This document shows positions 27,850 through 36,337 of a stretch of 64,000 nt of DNA, one piece after another (position 1 is the first letter of the stretch; every line of letters starts with the position of its first letter). Position numbers and translations under genes: made by a program. Source of the DNA: Cyanobacteria bacterium UBA2566 (GTDB lineage Bacteria > Cyanobacteriota > Cyanobacteriia > Cyanobacteriales > Desertifilaceae); the NCBI GenBank assembly GCA_002340255.1, contig DDLS01000138.1, positions 19,895 to 83,894 on the forward strand, read 5' to 3'. The notes under the pieces were generated by a model. The model worked only from the letters and a program-made list of their open reading frames with translations. It did no database searches and was not told the origin of the DNA.

Positions 27850-28255
27850 GCCCATTATTTTATGTGTTGATGATGAAAGTGTCGTTCTTAATAGTCTGAA
27901 AATTCAACTTAAAAATGCTTTCTTAGATAACTATATTTATGAACTAGCAGAAAGTGCCGATGAAGCATGGGAGATTATTGAAGAACTCCAAGAAACGGAT
28001 AATCATTTAATTGTCATTGTCTCCGATTGGCTTATGCCTGGTGTAAAAGGGGATGAGTTTTTAATTCATGTTCATCAAAAATTCCCGAAAGTAATTAAGG
28101 TAATGTTGACAGGACAAGCCGATCAGTCAGCTATTGAGCGAGCGCAAAAACATGCCAACCTTTATCAACATATAGCCAAACCTTGGAAACAGGATAAATT
28201 AATCGAAACCATCAAATCAGGACTCCAAAAAGTTCAGATGTATGGCCAAGAGTAA
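27842..28255 (+). CDS. Stand-alone response regulator
   Basis: 137 aa, receiver domain only: acidic D10/D11 in ILCVDDE, phosphoacceptor D62 in VIVSDWLMPG, Thr in VMLTGQAD and Lys in IAKPW. The LTGQAD and KPW wording is that of RpfG/HD-GYP-type receivers, and the next gene's receiver (28317) is clearly its paralogue. It has no output domain, so it may shuttle phosphate between the kinase at 26401 (overlapping by 8 bp) and the cyclase, or compete with it. Confidence 0.9.
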   Translation: MPKPIILCVDDESVVLNSLKIQLKNAFLDNYIYELAESADEAWEIIEELQETDNHLIVIVSDWLMPGVKGDEFLIHVHQKFPKVIKVMLTGQADQSAIERAQKHANLYQHIAKPWKQDKLIETIKSGLQKVQMYGQE

Positions 28256-28316
28256 GTTTCGTCTTATTCCAAAAAGTAAACTGATTTTACTTGATTTTTT
28301 CTGACTCAAATTCGTT

Positions 28317-30116
28317 ATGAATAAACCGGTAATTTTATGTGTCGATGACGAGCATTTTATTTTAGATAGTCTCAAGAGAATGTTGAGACGGGAATTTGGT
28401 AAATCTTATCAAGTAGAGTTGGCGGAAAATGGGAGTGGTGCTTTAGAAGTTATCCACAAATGTTTAGCAGAAAATAATGAAGTAGTTCTGGTCATTTCTG
28501 ATTATATGATGCCCAGAATGAAAGGAGATGAACTGCTGCAAAAAATTCATGAGATTTGCCCTAAAACGATTAAAATTATGCTGACTGGGCAAGCCGATAT
28601 TGAAGGGATTCGTAAGGTTGTCAATTATGCGAATTTATATCGATATTTGACCAAGCCTTGGCAAATTGAAGATTTGCGCTTAACCATTCGGGAAGCGCTG
28701 AATAGCTATTCCCAAGAACAAATGTTAATTGAGACTAATATTCAGTTACAAAAAGCAAATTCAGATCTAGAAAATCTCAATCAAGAACAAGCTCATTTAA
28801 TTGAATCTTTGAAACAGGCAGAAGATAAATATCGTAGAATTTTTGAAAGTGCTTTAGAAGGAGTTTTTCAAGCGACTCCTGATGGAAAATATATTAGTGC
28901 TAATCCAGCTTTAGCTAGAATTTACGGTTATGATTCCCCAGAGGATCTAATCAATGGGATTGTTAATATAGAAGAACAACTCTATGTCGATCGAGAACAG
29001 CGACAAAACTTTCTGGAATTAATGGACTCAAATCATGAAGTTTCAGGATTTGAGTCTGAGGTGTATCGGAAAGATGGGACAGTAATTTGGATTTCTGAAA
29101 ATGCCCGTAGTGTCTACGATAAAGAAGGGAATTTTCTCTATTATCAAGGTTTTATTGAGGAAATTACTGAGCGCAAATCAGCAGAAGCCGAACGACAACA
29201 GTTTATTGAAGATATGTTTGAGGTCAATACGAACTTAGAAATTGCCTTAAGTGACTTAGAAAATGCCTTGAACTTAGAGGTGGAACTCAAAAATGCTTAC
29301 GGTCGATTTGTGCCTCAAGAATTTATTCAGCTTTTGCACAAAGAGAGTATCTTGGATGTAGATATCGGTAATCATGTTCAGCAGGAAATGTCAATTGTAT
29401 TTTCTGATATCCGAGACTTCACGAGTTTATCAGAAGCCATGAGTCCTGAAGATAATTTTAAGTTTATTAATGCTTATTTGTCTCGAATGGAGACTCCAAT
29501 TGTTGAGAATAATGGATTTATTGATAAGTATATTGGAGATGCCATTATGGCCATCTTTCATGGTAGTGCAGATAATGCCCTGCAAGCAGCAATTGCTATG
29601 CTCAATGAACTCAATAGCTATAATGAAACACGCGGTCGTCCAGGACGACCTAAACTCAAAATTGGGATTGGCATTAATACAGGTTTAATGATGATTGGAA
29701 CTGTAGGGGGTAAAAACCGTATGGATAGTACAGTTATTAGTGATGCCGTTAATTTAGCTTCCCGACTAGAAGGACTGACCAAAAATTATCAGGTTCCTTT
29801 ACTCATTTCTGAACATACTTTTTTACGCCTTCAACATGACTCTAACTATCAAATCAGAATTATTGATAAGGTGAGAGTGAAAGGCAAATCGGAACGGGTT
29901 TCTGTGTTTGAAGTTTTTAATGCCGATCCGGTGTCTACTCGAAGGGCGAAAATGCAAACAAAAACAGTATTTGAACAAGGGTTAACCTATTACTATTTGC
30001 AGCAATTTCATCAAGCTGCTGAATATTTTGAAGAATGTTTACGACTTTGTCCAGAAGACAAGGTAGCGGAAATTTACTTTAACCAAGTGATTGAATATCT
30101 TTATGGAAAGGAATAG
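28317..30116 (+). CDS. Receiver-PAS-adenylate cyclase (class III)
   Basis: 599 aa. A receiver (D62, KPW) is joined by a coiled coil to a PAS domain with PAC (about 170-290). A class III cyclase follows (about 355-505): metal Asp D364 in VFSDIRDFTSLSE and D408 in KYIGDAIMAIF. Purine-selecting K404 and D476 (ISDAVNLASRLEG) are the adenylyl pattern rather than guanylyl. The C-terminal 60 or so residues form a TPR-like pair (GLTYYYLQQFHQAAEYFEECL). It should make cAMP in response to phosphorylation or a PAS ligand. The architecture resembles CyaC-type cyanobacterial cyclases without a built-in kinase; the kinase is separate at 26401. Confidence 0.92.
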   Translation: MNKPVILCVDDEHFILDSLKRMLRREFGKSYQVELAENGSGALEVIHKCLAENNEVVLVISDYMMPRMKGDELLQKIHEICPKTIKIMLTGQADIEGIRKVVNYANLYRYLTKPWQIEDLRLTIREALNSYSQEQMLIETNIQLQKANSDLENLNQEQAHLIESLKQAEDKYRRIFESALEGVFQATPDGKYISANPALARIYGYDSPEDLINGIVNIEEQLYVDREQRQNFLELMDSNHEVSGFESEVYRKDGTVIWISENARSVYDKEGNFLYYQGFIEEITERKSAEAERQQFIEDMFEVNTNLEIALSDLENALNLEVELKNAYGRFVPQEFIQLLHKESILDVDIGNHVQQEMSIVFSDIRDFTSLSEAMSPEDNFKFINAYLSRMETPIVENNGFIDKYIGDAIMAIFHGSADNALQAAIAMLNELNSYNETRGRPGRPKLKIGIGINTGLMMIGTVGGKNRMDSTVISDAVNLASRLEGLTKNYQVPLLISEHTFLRLQHDSNYQIRIIDKVRVKGKSERVSVFEVFNADPVSTRRAKMQTKTVFEQGLTYYYLQQFHQAAEYFEECLRLCPEDKVAEIYFNQVIEYLYGKE

Positions 30117-30118
30117 GA

Positions 30119-30781
30119 ATGCGTCTACTGCAATTTAGTACCTCTCATTATTGTCGCAAAGCTCGCTTAATTCTAGGCTATAAGAAAATTACTTATGACG
30201 TAGAAAACCTAACTCCTGGGGTTCATATTCTGCGCGTTAAACCCCTAACTGGGGGGCAAACTGTGCCAGTACTGTTATCAGAGAACCAAGCTATTGGGGA
30301 TTCGACTGAAATTTGGCACTATCTGGAGAAAGAGCATCCCGATCGCACTCTAATTTTAGGCGATCGCCACCAACACCAGCAAGCCGAACTCCTCGAAGAC
30401 TGGCTCGACGAAAGTCTAGGCGTTGCCACCCGCTTCATTTACTATCACTATCGCTCTGGAGAGGGAAAATCCATCGATCCCTCCTGGTTCAGCCAAGCTG
30501 TCATTCAAATTGTCAAACAACAATATAACATCGGCCCTCGTGCCGTTGCCCTCGCCAGGAGTCGCCTAGAATTAGGCCTGAAAATCCTAGGCGACTCCTG
30601 GCAACATCAGCCCTATCTTGTTAGCCAACAGATTAGTATTGCCGATATTGCAGCCGCGGCTCTCCTCAGTCCCCTAGCCCTGATTCCCCACTACAGAACC
30701 CAATATCCCTGGTTATTTCAAAGAATAGAGGAAATCCATCAACTTTGTGGGGAAGCCTTACCCCCAGGGTTAGGGAGCTAG
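30119..30781 (+). CDS. Glutathione S-transferase-family protein
   Basis: 220 aa. The N-terminal thioredoxin-like domain reads LLQFSTSHYCRKARLIL, with a Cys where Ser/Tyr/Cys-type GSTs keep the active residue. A cis-Pro segment (GGQTVPVLL) and the E/D-S motif (GDSTEIWHYLE) follow. The C-terminal all-alpha domain ends with SIADIAAAALLSPL. Substrate unknown; it probably acts on glutathione conjugates or in redox protection. It starts 2 nt after the cyclase stop, so it is likely in the same transcript, although functional linkage is not obvious. Confidence 0.87.
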   Translation: MRLLQFSTSHYCRKARLILGYKKITYDVENLTPGVHILRVKPLTGGQTVPVLLSENQAIGDSTEIWHYLEKEHPDRTLILGDRHQHQQAELLEDWLDESLGVATRFIYYHYRSGEGKSIDPSWFSQAVIQIVKQQYNIGPRAVALARSRLELGLKILGDSWQHQPYLVSQQISIADIAAAALLSPLALIPHYRTQYPWLFQRIEEIHQLCGEALPPGLGS

Positions 30782-31023
30782 GGGAATAGATGAATGGGAG
30801 GAATGGGCGATTAACCCTTACTCATTCCCCATTCACCTGATTCCCAAAGCCAACCTTTAAAGGTAATGTGATACAGTCCCCAGGGTTATCCCCCAATCCC
30901 CAAATTCTTCCCTATTGGTATAGGATTTATGGTCAAATATAAAGAAAATGTAATCATCCCGACCCAGTTGGGGACACCCACCAAACCCAATCAAATTTCT
31001 TAAACTTAAGGAAGGATAATTAA

Positions 31024-33363
31024 ATGTCAATGACCATTGCCACCGACCAAATTGATCGCATTGTATGGAACCAACATCATGACCCCTTTGAAGTTCTTGG
31101 CCCCCACAAAATAGAAAATAACGGTAAATCAACCTGGGTCGTGCGAGCCTATCAACCCAACGCCGAATCTGTATCCGTGGTACTGCCGGAAAAACGCCAA
31201 GAATACCCCATGCAGTCGGTACATAATCCCCACTTCTTCGAGTGCAACATTGACATCCCCGAACTAAGTAACTACCAACTGCGAATCAAAGAAGGCGAAC
31301 ACGAGCGCATCATCTACGACCCCTACGCCTTCAAATCGCCCAAACTCACCGAATTTGATATTCACCTGTTTGCCGAAGGAAACCATCACCGCATCTACGA
31401 AAAACTCGGCGCTCACCTCATGACTGTTGATGGCGTAAAAGGAGTTTACTTTGCCGTTTGGGCCCCCAACGCCAGAAACGTCTCCGTTCTTGGCACCTTC
31501 AACAACTGGGATGGCCGTCAGCACCAAATGCGACGCACAGGTAATGGAGTCTGGGAACTCTTCATTCCTGACCTGGGTGTAAACACCCTTTACAAATACG
31601 AAATCAAAAACCCTCACGGACACATCTACGAAAAATCAGACCCCTATGGGTTCCAACAAGAAGTCCGGCCGAAAACCAGCTCTATCGTCACTGACCTAGA
31701 TGACTACACCTGGAATGATGACGATTGGATGGAAGAGAGACGCAATACTGACCCCTTAAACAAACCGGTTTCTGTCTACGAACTCCATTTAGGGTCATGG
31801 CTCCATGCATCTTCAGAAGAACCCGCTAAACTACCCAATGGTGAAACTGAACCGGTTGTCATCACTTCAGAACTCAACCCTGGTGGTCGCTTCCTCACCT
31901 ATCGCGAACTGGCTCATACACTAATTCCCTACGTTAAAGAACTAGGTTTTACCCATATTGAACTACTTCCCGTCGCCGAACACCCCTTTGATGGTAGTTG
32001 GGGTTACCAAGTCACGGGTTATTATGCCGCGACCTCCCGGTTTGGAACGCCCCAAGATTTCATGTACTTTGTCGATCAATGTCACCAAAACGGCATTGGA
32101 GTCTTAGTAGACTGGGTTCCCGGACACTTCCCCAAAGATGGTCATGGTTTGGCCTTTTTTGATGGCACCCATCTCTACGAACATGCTGACCCTCGGAAAG
32201 GAGAACATAAGGAATGGGGAACCTTAGTGTTTAACTATGGACGCAATGAAGTCCGCAACTTTTTAGTCGCTAATGCCCTATTCTGGTATGACAAATTCCA
32301 CATTGATGGAATGCGCGTCGATGCGGTTGCTTCCATGCTCTATCTCAATTATCTGCGTAAGGATGGGGAATGGGTCGCCAACCAATATGGCGGCCATGAA
32401 CATATTGAAGCGGCTGATTTCCTGCGTCAAGTCAACCATTGTTTATTTAGCTATTTCCCTGGAACGATTTCTGTGGCGGAAGAATCCACATCTTGGCCAA
32501 TGGTGTCTTGGCCAACTTATGTGGGTGGTTTGGGCTTCAATTTGAAGTGGAACATGGGCTGGATGCACGATATGTTGGACTATTTCAGTCTCGATCCCTG
32601 GTTCCGCCAGTTCCATCAAAACAATGTCACGTTCAGCATTATGTATCACTATAGTGAGAACTTTATGCTGGCGCTCTCCCATGATGAGGTGGTGCATTGC
32701 AAGAGTAGCATTATTGGTAAGATGCCCGGGCCAACCGATGACCCGAACCATTGGCAAAAATTTGCTAGTGTGCGCGCTCTGTTTAGTTATATGTATGCTC
32801 ACCCTGGCAAAAAAACTTTGTTTATGGGCATGGAGTTTGGCCAGTGGAATGAGTGGAATGTGTGGAGCGATTTAGAGTGGTATTTGTTGCAGTATGAAGA
32901 GCATCAAAAACTGAAGAAGTTTATGAGTGAGGTTAATGCTCTATATCGTAGCGAGCCGGCTCTTTATACTCAGGATTTTAATCAAGAAGGGTTCTCTTGG
33001 ATTGATTGTAATGATAATAATCATAGTGTGGTTTCTTTTATCCGTCGGGATAAGGAATCCGATGATTTTTTGGTGATTGTTTGTAACTTTACGCCTCAAC
33101 CCCATTCCCACTACCGCATTGGAGTTCCTGAACCGGGATTCTATACGGAGTTGTTTAATAGTGATTCCTATGAGTTTGGCGGTAGCAATATGGGGAATTT
33201 GGGGGGTAAATGGACGGATGAGTGGTGGTTCCATAATTATCCCTATTCGGTTGAGTTGTGCTTACCTCCGTTAGGGGTGTTGTATTTGAAGTTGGATCGG
33301 GAAAAAACTCAGGCTGCGTTTCAGGTAGATGCGGTTGAAGTTGGAGAGGCTGAAGCGGTGTAA
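31024..33363 (+). CDS. glgB: 1,4-alpha-glucan branching enzyme
   Basis: 779 aa. A CBM48-type N-terminal domain (GVYFAVWAPNARNVSVLGTFNNWDG) and a GH13 catalytic barrel carry DWVPGHFPKD, GMRVDAVASML (nucleophile Asp), SVAEESTSWP (acid/base Glu) and LSHDEVVHCK. An extra N-terminal domain (residues 1-110, HHDPFEVLGPH) is the GlgB type-1 arrangement. It forms alpha-1,6 branches in glycogen in the cytosol. AAGGAAGG lies before the ATG. The first two thirds of the gene prefer C-ending codons and the last third shifts to T-ending and G-ending codons. No other glycogen gene is adjacent. Confidence 0.96.
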   Translation: MSMTIATDQIDRIVWNQHHDPFEVLGPHKIENNGKSTWVVRAYQPNAESVSVVLPEKRQEYPMQSVHNPHFFECNIDIPELSNYQLRIKEGEHERIIYDPYAFKSPKLTEFDIHLFAEGNHHRIYEKLGAHLMTVDGVKGVYFAVWAPNARNVSVLGTFNNWDGRQHQMRRTGNGVWELFIPDLGVNTLYKYEIKNPHGHIYEKSDPYGFQQEVRPKTSSIVTDLDDYTWNDDDWMEERRNTDPLNKPVSVYELHLGSWLHASSEEPAKLPNGETEPVVITSELNPGGRFLTYRELAHTLIPYVKELGFTHIELLPVAEHPFDGSWGYQVTGYYAATSRFGTPQDFMYFVDQCHQNGIGVLVDWVPGHFPKDGHGLAFFDGTHLYEHADPRKGEHKEWGTLVFNYGRNEVRNFLVANALFWYDKFHIDGMRVDAVASMLYLNYLRKDGEWVANQYGGHEHIEAADFLRQVNHCLFSYFPGTISVAEESTSWPMVSWPTYVGGLGFNLKWNMGWMHDMLDYFSLDPWFRQFHQNNVTFSIMYHYSENFMLALSHDEVVHCKSSIIGKMPGPTDDPNHWQKFASVRALFSYMYAHPGKKTLFMGMEFGQWNEWNVWSDLEWYLLQYEEHQKLKKFMSEVNALYRSEPALYTQDFNQEGFSWIDCNDNNHSVVSFIRRDKESDDFLVIVCNFTPQPHSHYRIGVPEPGFYTELFNSDSYEFGGSNMGNLGGKWTDEWWFHNYPYSVELCLPPLGVLYLKLDREKTQAAFQVDAVEVGEAEAV

Positions 33364-33448
33364 AGGCTAATGTCTTCTATAAGTGACGGCTAAAAATTAA
33401 CCTTGGTTAAAGGCTCGGTTCCCTAAATAACGGGGACTGGGTTTTTTC

Positions 33449-33652
33449 TTGCGCTTCGAGTACAGACATGGAATATATCAAAGCATCCTGGCAGAACTGC
33501 AACCGGAACGGATGCTCTATCTTGCGGTTCCCAAACGAACGTATGAAACGATTTTGACTGAAAAGCTAGGTCAACTCATTTTAAGAGATTGGGAGATCAA
33601 ACTGATCGTTTTTGATGATGTGGAACGGAGGATTATTCAATGGATACCCTAG
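33449..33652 (+). pseudogene. xisH remnant, C-terminal half only
   Basis: The reading frame encodes YQSILAELQPERMLYLAVP through DVERRIIQWIP, the last about 65 residues of XisH. The first about 70 residues are absent; before FEYRHG the frame becomes non-family sequence, without a convincing start. The stop overlaps the start of xisI by 13 bp, as in normal xisHI operons. The first-half fragment at 19372 is the mirror image of this loss. The short protein may still be made, from an ATG or GTG in the frame. Confidence 0.75.
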
Positions 33653-33975
33653 AGAACTATCGTGAACTGGTTCGTAATCCGATCCTCAAATATGGGCAAT
33701 ATAAACCGTCTAATGGGGAGATTGAACCGGAAGCGATCTTAGATTTGGAGCGCGATCGCTATGAACTGATGAATGTCGGTTGGGATAACCAGCGGCGCGT
33801 CCATGGTTCTGTTATTCATATTGATATTATTGAGGGCAAAATCTGGATTCAACACGACGGAACCAATATTTCAGTGGCGGAAGAGTTGGTAGAGTTAGGT
33901 GTTCCTCCACAGGATATTATTTTAGGCTTCCATCCTCCCCATGTACGTCAATACACTGATTTTGGTGTGGCTTGA
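33640..33975 (+). CDS. xisI: XisI family protein
   Basis: 111 aa, complete by length and ends. Family segments are MDTLENYRELVRNPIL, RYELMNVGWDNQRRVHG, DIIEGKIWIQHDGT and the C-terminal YTDFGVA. XisI and XisH are required for fdxN-element excision in Anabaena, yet they are common in genomes without that element, so their normal function is uncertain. Its xisH partner (33449) is truncated here, so the pair is probably not functional as such. A strong intrinsic terminator lies 20 bp beyond the stop. Confidence 0.88.
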   Translation: MDTLENYRELVRNPILKYGQYKPSNGEIEPEAILDLERDRYELMNVGWDNQRRVHGSVIHIDIIEGKIWIQHDGTNISVAEELVELGVPPQDIILGFHPPHVRQYTDFGVA

Positions 33976-33995
33976 ATATGCGATCGCTCAACGGA

Positions 33996-34027
33996 AAAAG
34001 CCCCAGGCGATCGCGCTAGGGGCTTTT
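33996..34027. terminator. Bidirectional intrinsic terminator
   Basis: Arms AAAAGCCCC and GGGGCTTTT are perfectly paired around a 14-nt loop that contains a HIP1-type GCGATCGC-like core. It lies between converging xisI (plus) and the hypothetical gene ending at 34032 (minus), with T-rich flanks in both directions, and can serve both. Confidence 0.85.
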
Positions 34028-34031
34028 GAAA

Positions 34032-34418
34032 TTAATTTTTCATCGCGGTTTGGGTTTTAGATGCCATCCACAGATGGAAGAGAAAGAACTCCGTACGATC
34101 GCCTAATTCAACCAAGAAGATTCCTTCTTCTGCTTGAGGATTAGACGTTAACCACGTGCCTCGTAAGCTGACTTCCATGTAATCGCAATCTACCCGATCT
34201 AACGTAATCCGGTCATCAACCTGATGGCGTACCTGGGTTTCTAATAAGCGCATTTCTGGTAAATCCGCAGGCAGTAGGAAAGAGGCTGTTGTCTTGTCTA
34301 GGGAGATTGGCTCACCCACGCGCAATAGAAATGTTAAGCGAGCGGTGACCCAATCTTCCAAGGATGTGGCAAAGCGCTCTAGATGAAAATCATTATCTAA
34401 ATAGGTTAACTTCAACAT
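34032..34418 (-). CDS. Conserved cyanobacterial protein of unknown function
   Basis: 128 aa, starting MLKLTYLDNDFHLERF; I recall this start from cyanobacterial hypothetical proteins beside HNH endonucleases. The sequence is mixed alpha/beta, with no membrane helix, no cysteine pair and no catalytic motif that I recognise. It starts 5 bp after the HNH gene and on the same strand, so the two are almost certainly co-transcribed. Function unknown; a link with the HNH protein is only inferred from position. Confidence 0.75.
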   Translation of the reverse strand: MLKLTYLDNDFHLERFATSLEDWVTARLTFLLRVGEPISLDKTTASFLLPADLPEMRLLETQVRHQVDDRITLDRVDCDYMEVSLRGTWLTSNPQAEEGIFLVELGDRTEFFLFHLWMASKTQTAMKN

Positions 34419-34423
34419 ATTTC

Positions 34424-34969
34424 CTAGCCTCCATACGCATCCAGGTCTCTTTGATGTTCTCTCCAGAACTGTTCCGCAAACGCCACAGCCGGGTGGATTG
34501 GTGCTTTCGGTTGAGTTCGTAGTTTAAGGCCGGATTGTTCTGGGGTGCGATCGCCCTTGCGAGAATTACAAGATTGACAAGCAATCACCACATTATCCCA
34601 ACTGTGTTGACCTCCTTTTGACCGAGGGATCACATGATCGATCGTCAAATTCTTCTTACTACCACAGTATTGGCACATTTGTTTATCTCGCCGTAACAGC
34701 TCTTTTCGGTTAACGGGCGGTGTTTTCCAAATGCCCTCTGTCCCCGCAAAAGTCAATCGGATATGTTCAGGAACCATCAGTACTAAATTAGGAGAGCGAA
34801 CCATCCATTCTTGTCCTTTGACTAAATCTAAAGGTTCGGCTTTTCCAGTCACCAAAAGGGCGATCGCTCGTTTAAGATCGATCTGACTGACGGGTAAGTA
34901 GTTCTTAGAAAATACGACTACCGATTGACTTAAAACATGGGTTGCACTGGTCACGACTAAGTTCCTCAT
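34424..34969 (-). CDS. HNH endonuclease
   Basis: 181 aa from the ATG at 34969. The C-terminal half has the ββα-metal HNH site: CQYCG (C99, C102), LTIDHVIPRSKGG (D111-H112), an Asn in WDNVV, and CQSCN (C131, C134) for a structural zinc. The N-terminal 90 residues form a beta-rich region shared by cyanobacterial HNH proteins. It is a chromosomal orphan without methylase or intron context. Homing, restriction or repair roles cannot be told apart. The hairpin at 34974-35010 directly precedes the start codon and may hide its ribosome site. Confidence 0.88.
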   Translation of the reverse strand: MRNLVVTSATHVLSQSVVVFSKNYLPVSQIDLKRAIALLVTGKAEPLDLVKGQEWMVRSPNLVLMVPEHIRLTFAGTEGIWKTPPVNRKELLRRDKQMCQYCGSKKNLTIDHVIPRSKGGQHSWDNVVIACQSCNSRKGDRTPEQSGLKLRTQPKAPIHPAVAFAEQFWREHQRDLDAYGG

Positions 34970-34973
34970 AAAA

Positions 34974-35010
34974 TTACCCCCGCTTCGGGTTAGGAACGAA
35001 GCGGGGGTAA
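34974..35010 (-). promoter_or_regulatory. Perfect 14-bp hairpin at the HNH start codon
   Basis: Arms TTACCCCCGCTTCG and CGAAGCGGGGGTAA are perfectly complementary around a 9-nt loop. On the minus-strand transcript the downstream arm ends 4 nt before the HNH ATG, and its GGGGG is the only Shine-Dalgarno-like sequence at a usable distance. A folded leader would block translation. It may instead be a repeat element. Confidence 0.65.
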
Positions 35011-35035
35011 ACACAACAGGAGAATGCTTTGAGTT

Positions 35036-35296
35036 TTACCCAGGTACACTCTCTAATTTGTACCTTTGGCTTCGCTGATCGGCTCGGATGTTTGCCTGTA
35101 GCACATCCTGGATTATGGTATCCCAGGGTTCAGAATGATTTCTAAAACCGCAAGATATCTCGATGGTTCCTATATTCTTACTTCGATCGCCCATTTCTCC
35201 ATAGAGACTTAGGCCACATAAGCCGTATTGATCGCGGCTATGGTTAGAGTTGGTCGATCGGGCAAAATCAGGAATCACGGGAATTTTTGGCTGCAA
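35036..35296 (-). CDS. Uncertain small ORF
   Basis: 86 aa from a TTG; there is no ATG, and the same frame stays open back to a TAG about 27 bases before. The composition is protein-like (IPDFARSTNSNH, ISCGFRNHSEPW), with no family that I recognise. It lies upstream of the HNH gene on the same strand. It could be a real leader gene, the relic of a longer gene, or chance. Weak support. Confidence 0.3.
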   Translation of the reverse strand: MQPKIPVIPDFARSTNSNHSRDQYGLCGLSLYGEMGDRSKNIGTIEISCGFRNHSEPWDTIIQDVLQANIRADQRSQRYKLESVPG

Positions 35297-35365
35297 GGTG
35301 TAAGGATTGACTTTTAAATACTACACTGATATTACAGAGTTGTCCACCCATTGAGGAAAAAAATC

Positions 35366-35698
35366 ATGTACACCCTCCCAAGAACATCAACAACCGATAT
35401 GGAAGTTACGAGCATCCGCTTAGAAAAAGAACTCAAACAACAGCTCAAGAAACTGGCTGGCAATCAGGGCTATCAAGCTATGGTGCGAGATATTCTGTGG
35501 AATTATGTGCAACAGCGATCGGATGACTATCAATGTCAATATTATCCGGAAGACATTCGCTCTACTATAGAGGCGATCGCTCATCAAGAAGAACGCTGTG
35601 CCATTACTGGCAATCCCATTCACCCCAATCAACCCATGTTACTCGGACTCACTCATCACGGGGAGTTTGTTCCCCTCAGTCCTCGCGCTCTGCCATAG
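35366..35698 (+). CDS. Ribbon-helix-helix-like protein
   Basis: 110 aa from ATG 35366 with GAGG 9 nt upstream. TSIRLEKELKQQLKKLA, then a helix ending VRDILWNYVQQ, matches the ribbon-helix-helix fold of small DNA-binding regulators. The second half (ERCAITGNPIHPNQPMLLGL) has a single Cys and no known motif. It faces away from the HNH gene, so the two may share a regulatory spacer of about 400 bp containing the orphan ORF. An operator role is conjecture. Confidence 0.72.
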   Translation: MYTLPRTSTTDMEVTSIRLEKELKQQLKKLAGNQGYQAMVRDILWNYVQQRSDDYQCQYYPEDIRSTIEAIAHQEERCAITGNPIHPNQPMLLGLTHHGEFVPLSPRALP

Positions 35699-35743
35699 CC
35701 CTTCAAACTTGGATCAACTCGTAGTAAACCTCTGAGGTTCTGT

Positions 35744-35778
35744 TCCTGCTTCGTTCCCTTTATTCTACCGAAGCAGGA
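35744..35778 (+). repeat. Hairpin after the RHH-like gene, related to the one at 34974
   Basis: Arms TCCTGCTTCG and CGAAGCAGGA enclose a 15-nt loop. The arm-loop junction GCTTCGTTCC also occurs in the 34974-35010 hairpin read on its minus strand, as does ACC(C)GAAGC on the other side. It lies 46 bp after the RHH gene stop and may act as its terminator, but the following bases have only a short T-run. Confidence 0.55.
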
Positions 35779-35846
35779 CGGTGTTTTCATGCTCCATTAA
35801 GGGGTACAATGGTATCCAGGATAGAGTAGTGTGGAGTAAATCGCTG

Positions 35847-36140
35847 ATGTATTCTGAAGACACAGACGCAACAGAAATTACATTTTTCTACGATACGGGA
35901 GAATCAGAAGCTTTTAGTTTACCCATTGCTCCAGAGGAGTTTCAAAAGCAGGTGAGTTTGCTCTTGGAACGCCCCTGGTTAACGTTTCATTTGTTCGATC
36001 GCACCATTTGGATCTGTATGGCTAGGGTGGTGAAAGTGGAGGTCAAACCTTCACTACCAGGTATTGTGGGCGTGGGCGTATTCCCCAGTGTGGAAGAAAT
36101 GACTGCGATTCAACGGGGATCGAGGGGACGGTTTGTGTGA
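35847..36140 (+). CDS. Conserved hypothetical protein
   Basis: 97 aa from ATG 35847 (GGAG about 11 nt upstream); an upstream GTG would read through the hairpin spacer. It looks like a compact beta-rich domain (EITFFYDTGESEAFSLP, WLTFHLFDRTIWICMARV) with no motif known to me. It is on the plus strand, among other short genes. Function unknown. Confidence 0.62.
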   Translation: MYSEDTDATEITFFYDTGESEAFSLPIAPEEFQKQVSLLLERPWLTFHLFDRTIWICMARVVKVEVKPSLPGIVGVGVFPSVEEMTAIQRGSRGRFV

Positions 36141-36337
36141 TCGAAATTCCATGGCAAAGGGCGATCGCTCACTCAGATCCCTAGCTCAAGATCAATCGAT
36201 TCTCTTCGAGAACTCACCAAATTAACTGGCATCAGTCACAGCCATTTGCACTTAACTCTGAGATGATTAAAGTATAAGAGTTAATCGCGGTCTACATCCG
36301 GATTGACCCTTACATTTCACCGATAGAGTTTGTGGAT

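Noticed and set aside
36141..36331. Short protein-like stretch (LRELTKLTGISHSHLHL) in the spacer before 36338
   Set aside because: Too short and without a start; might be a relic of an antitoxin-like gene but not supportable.
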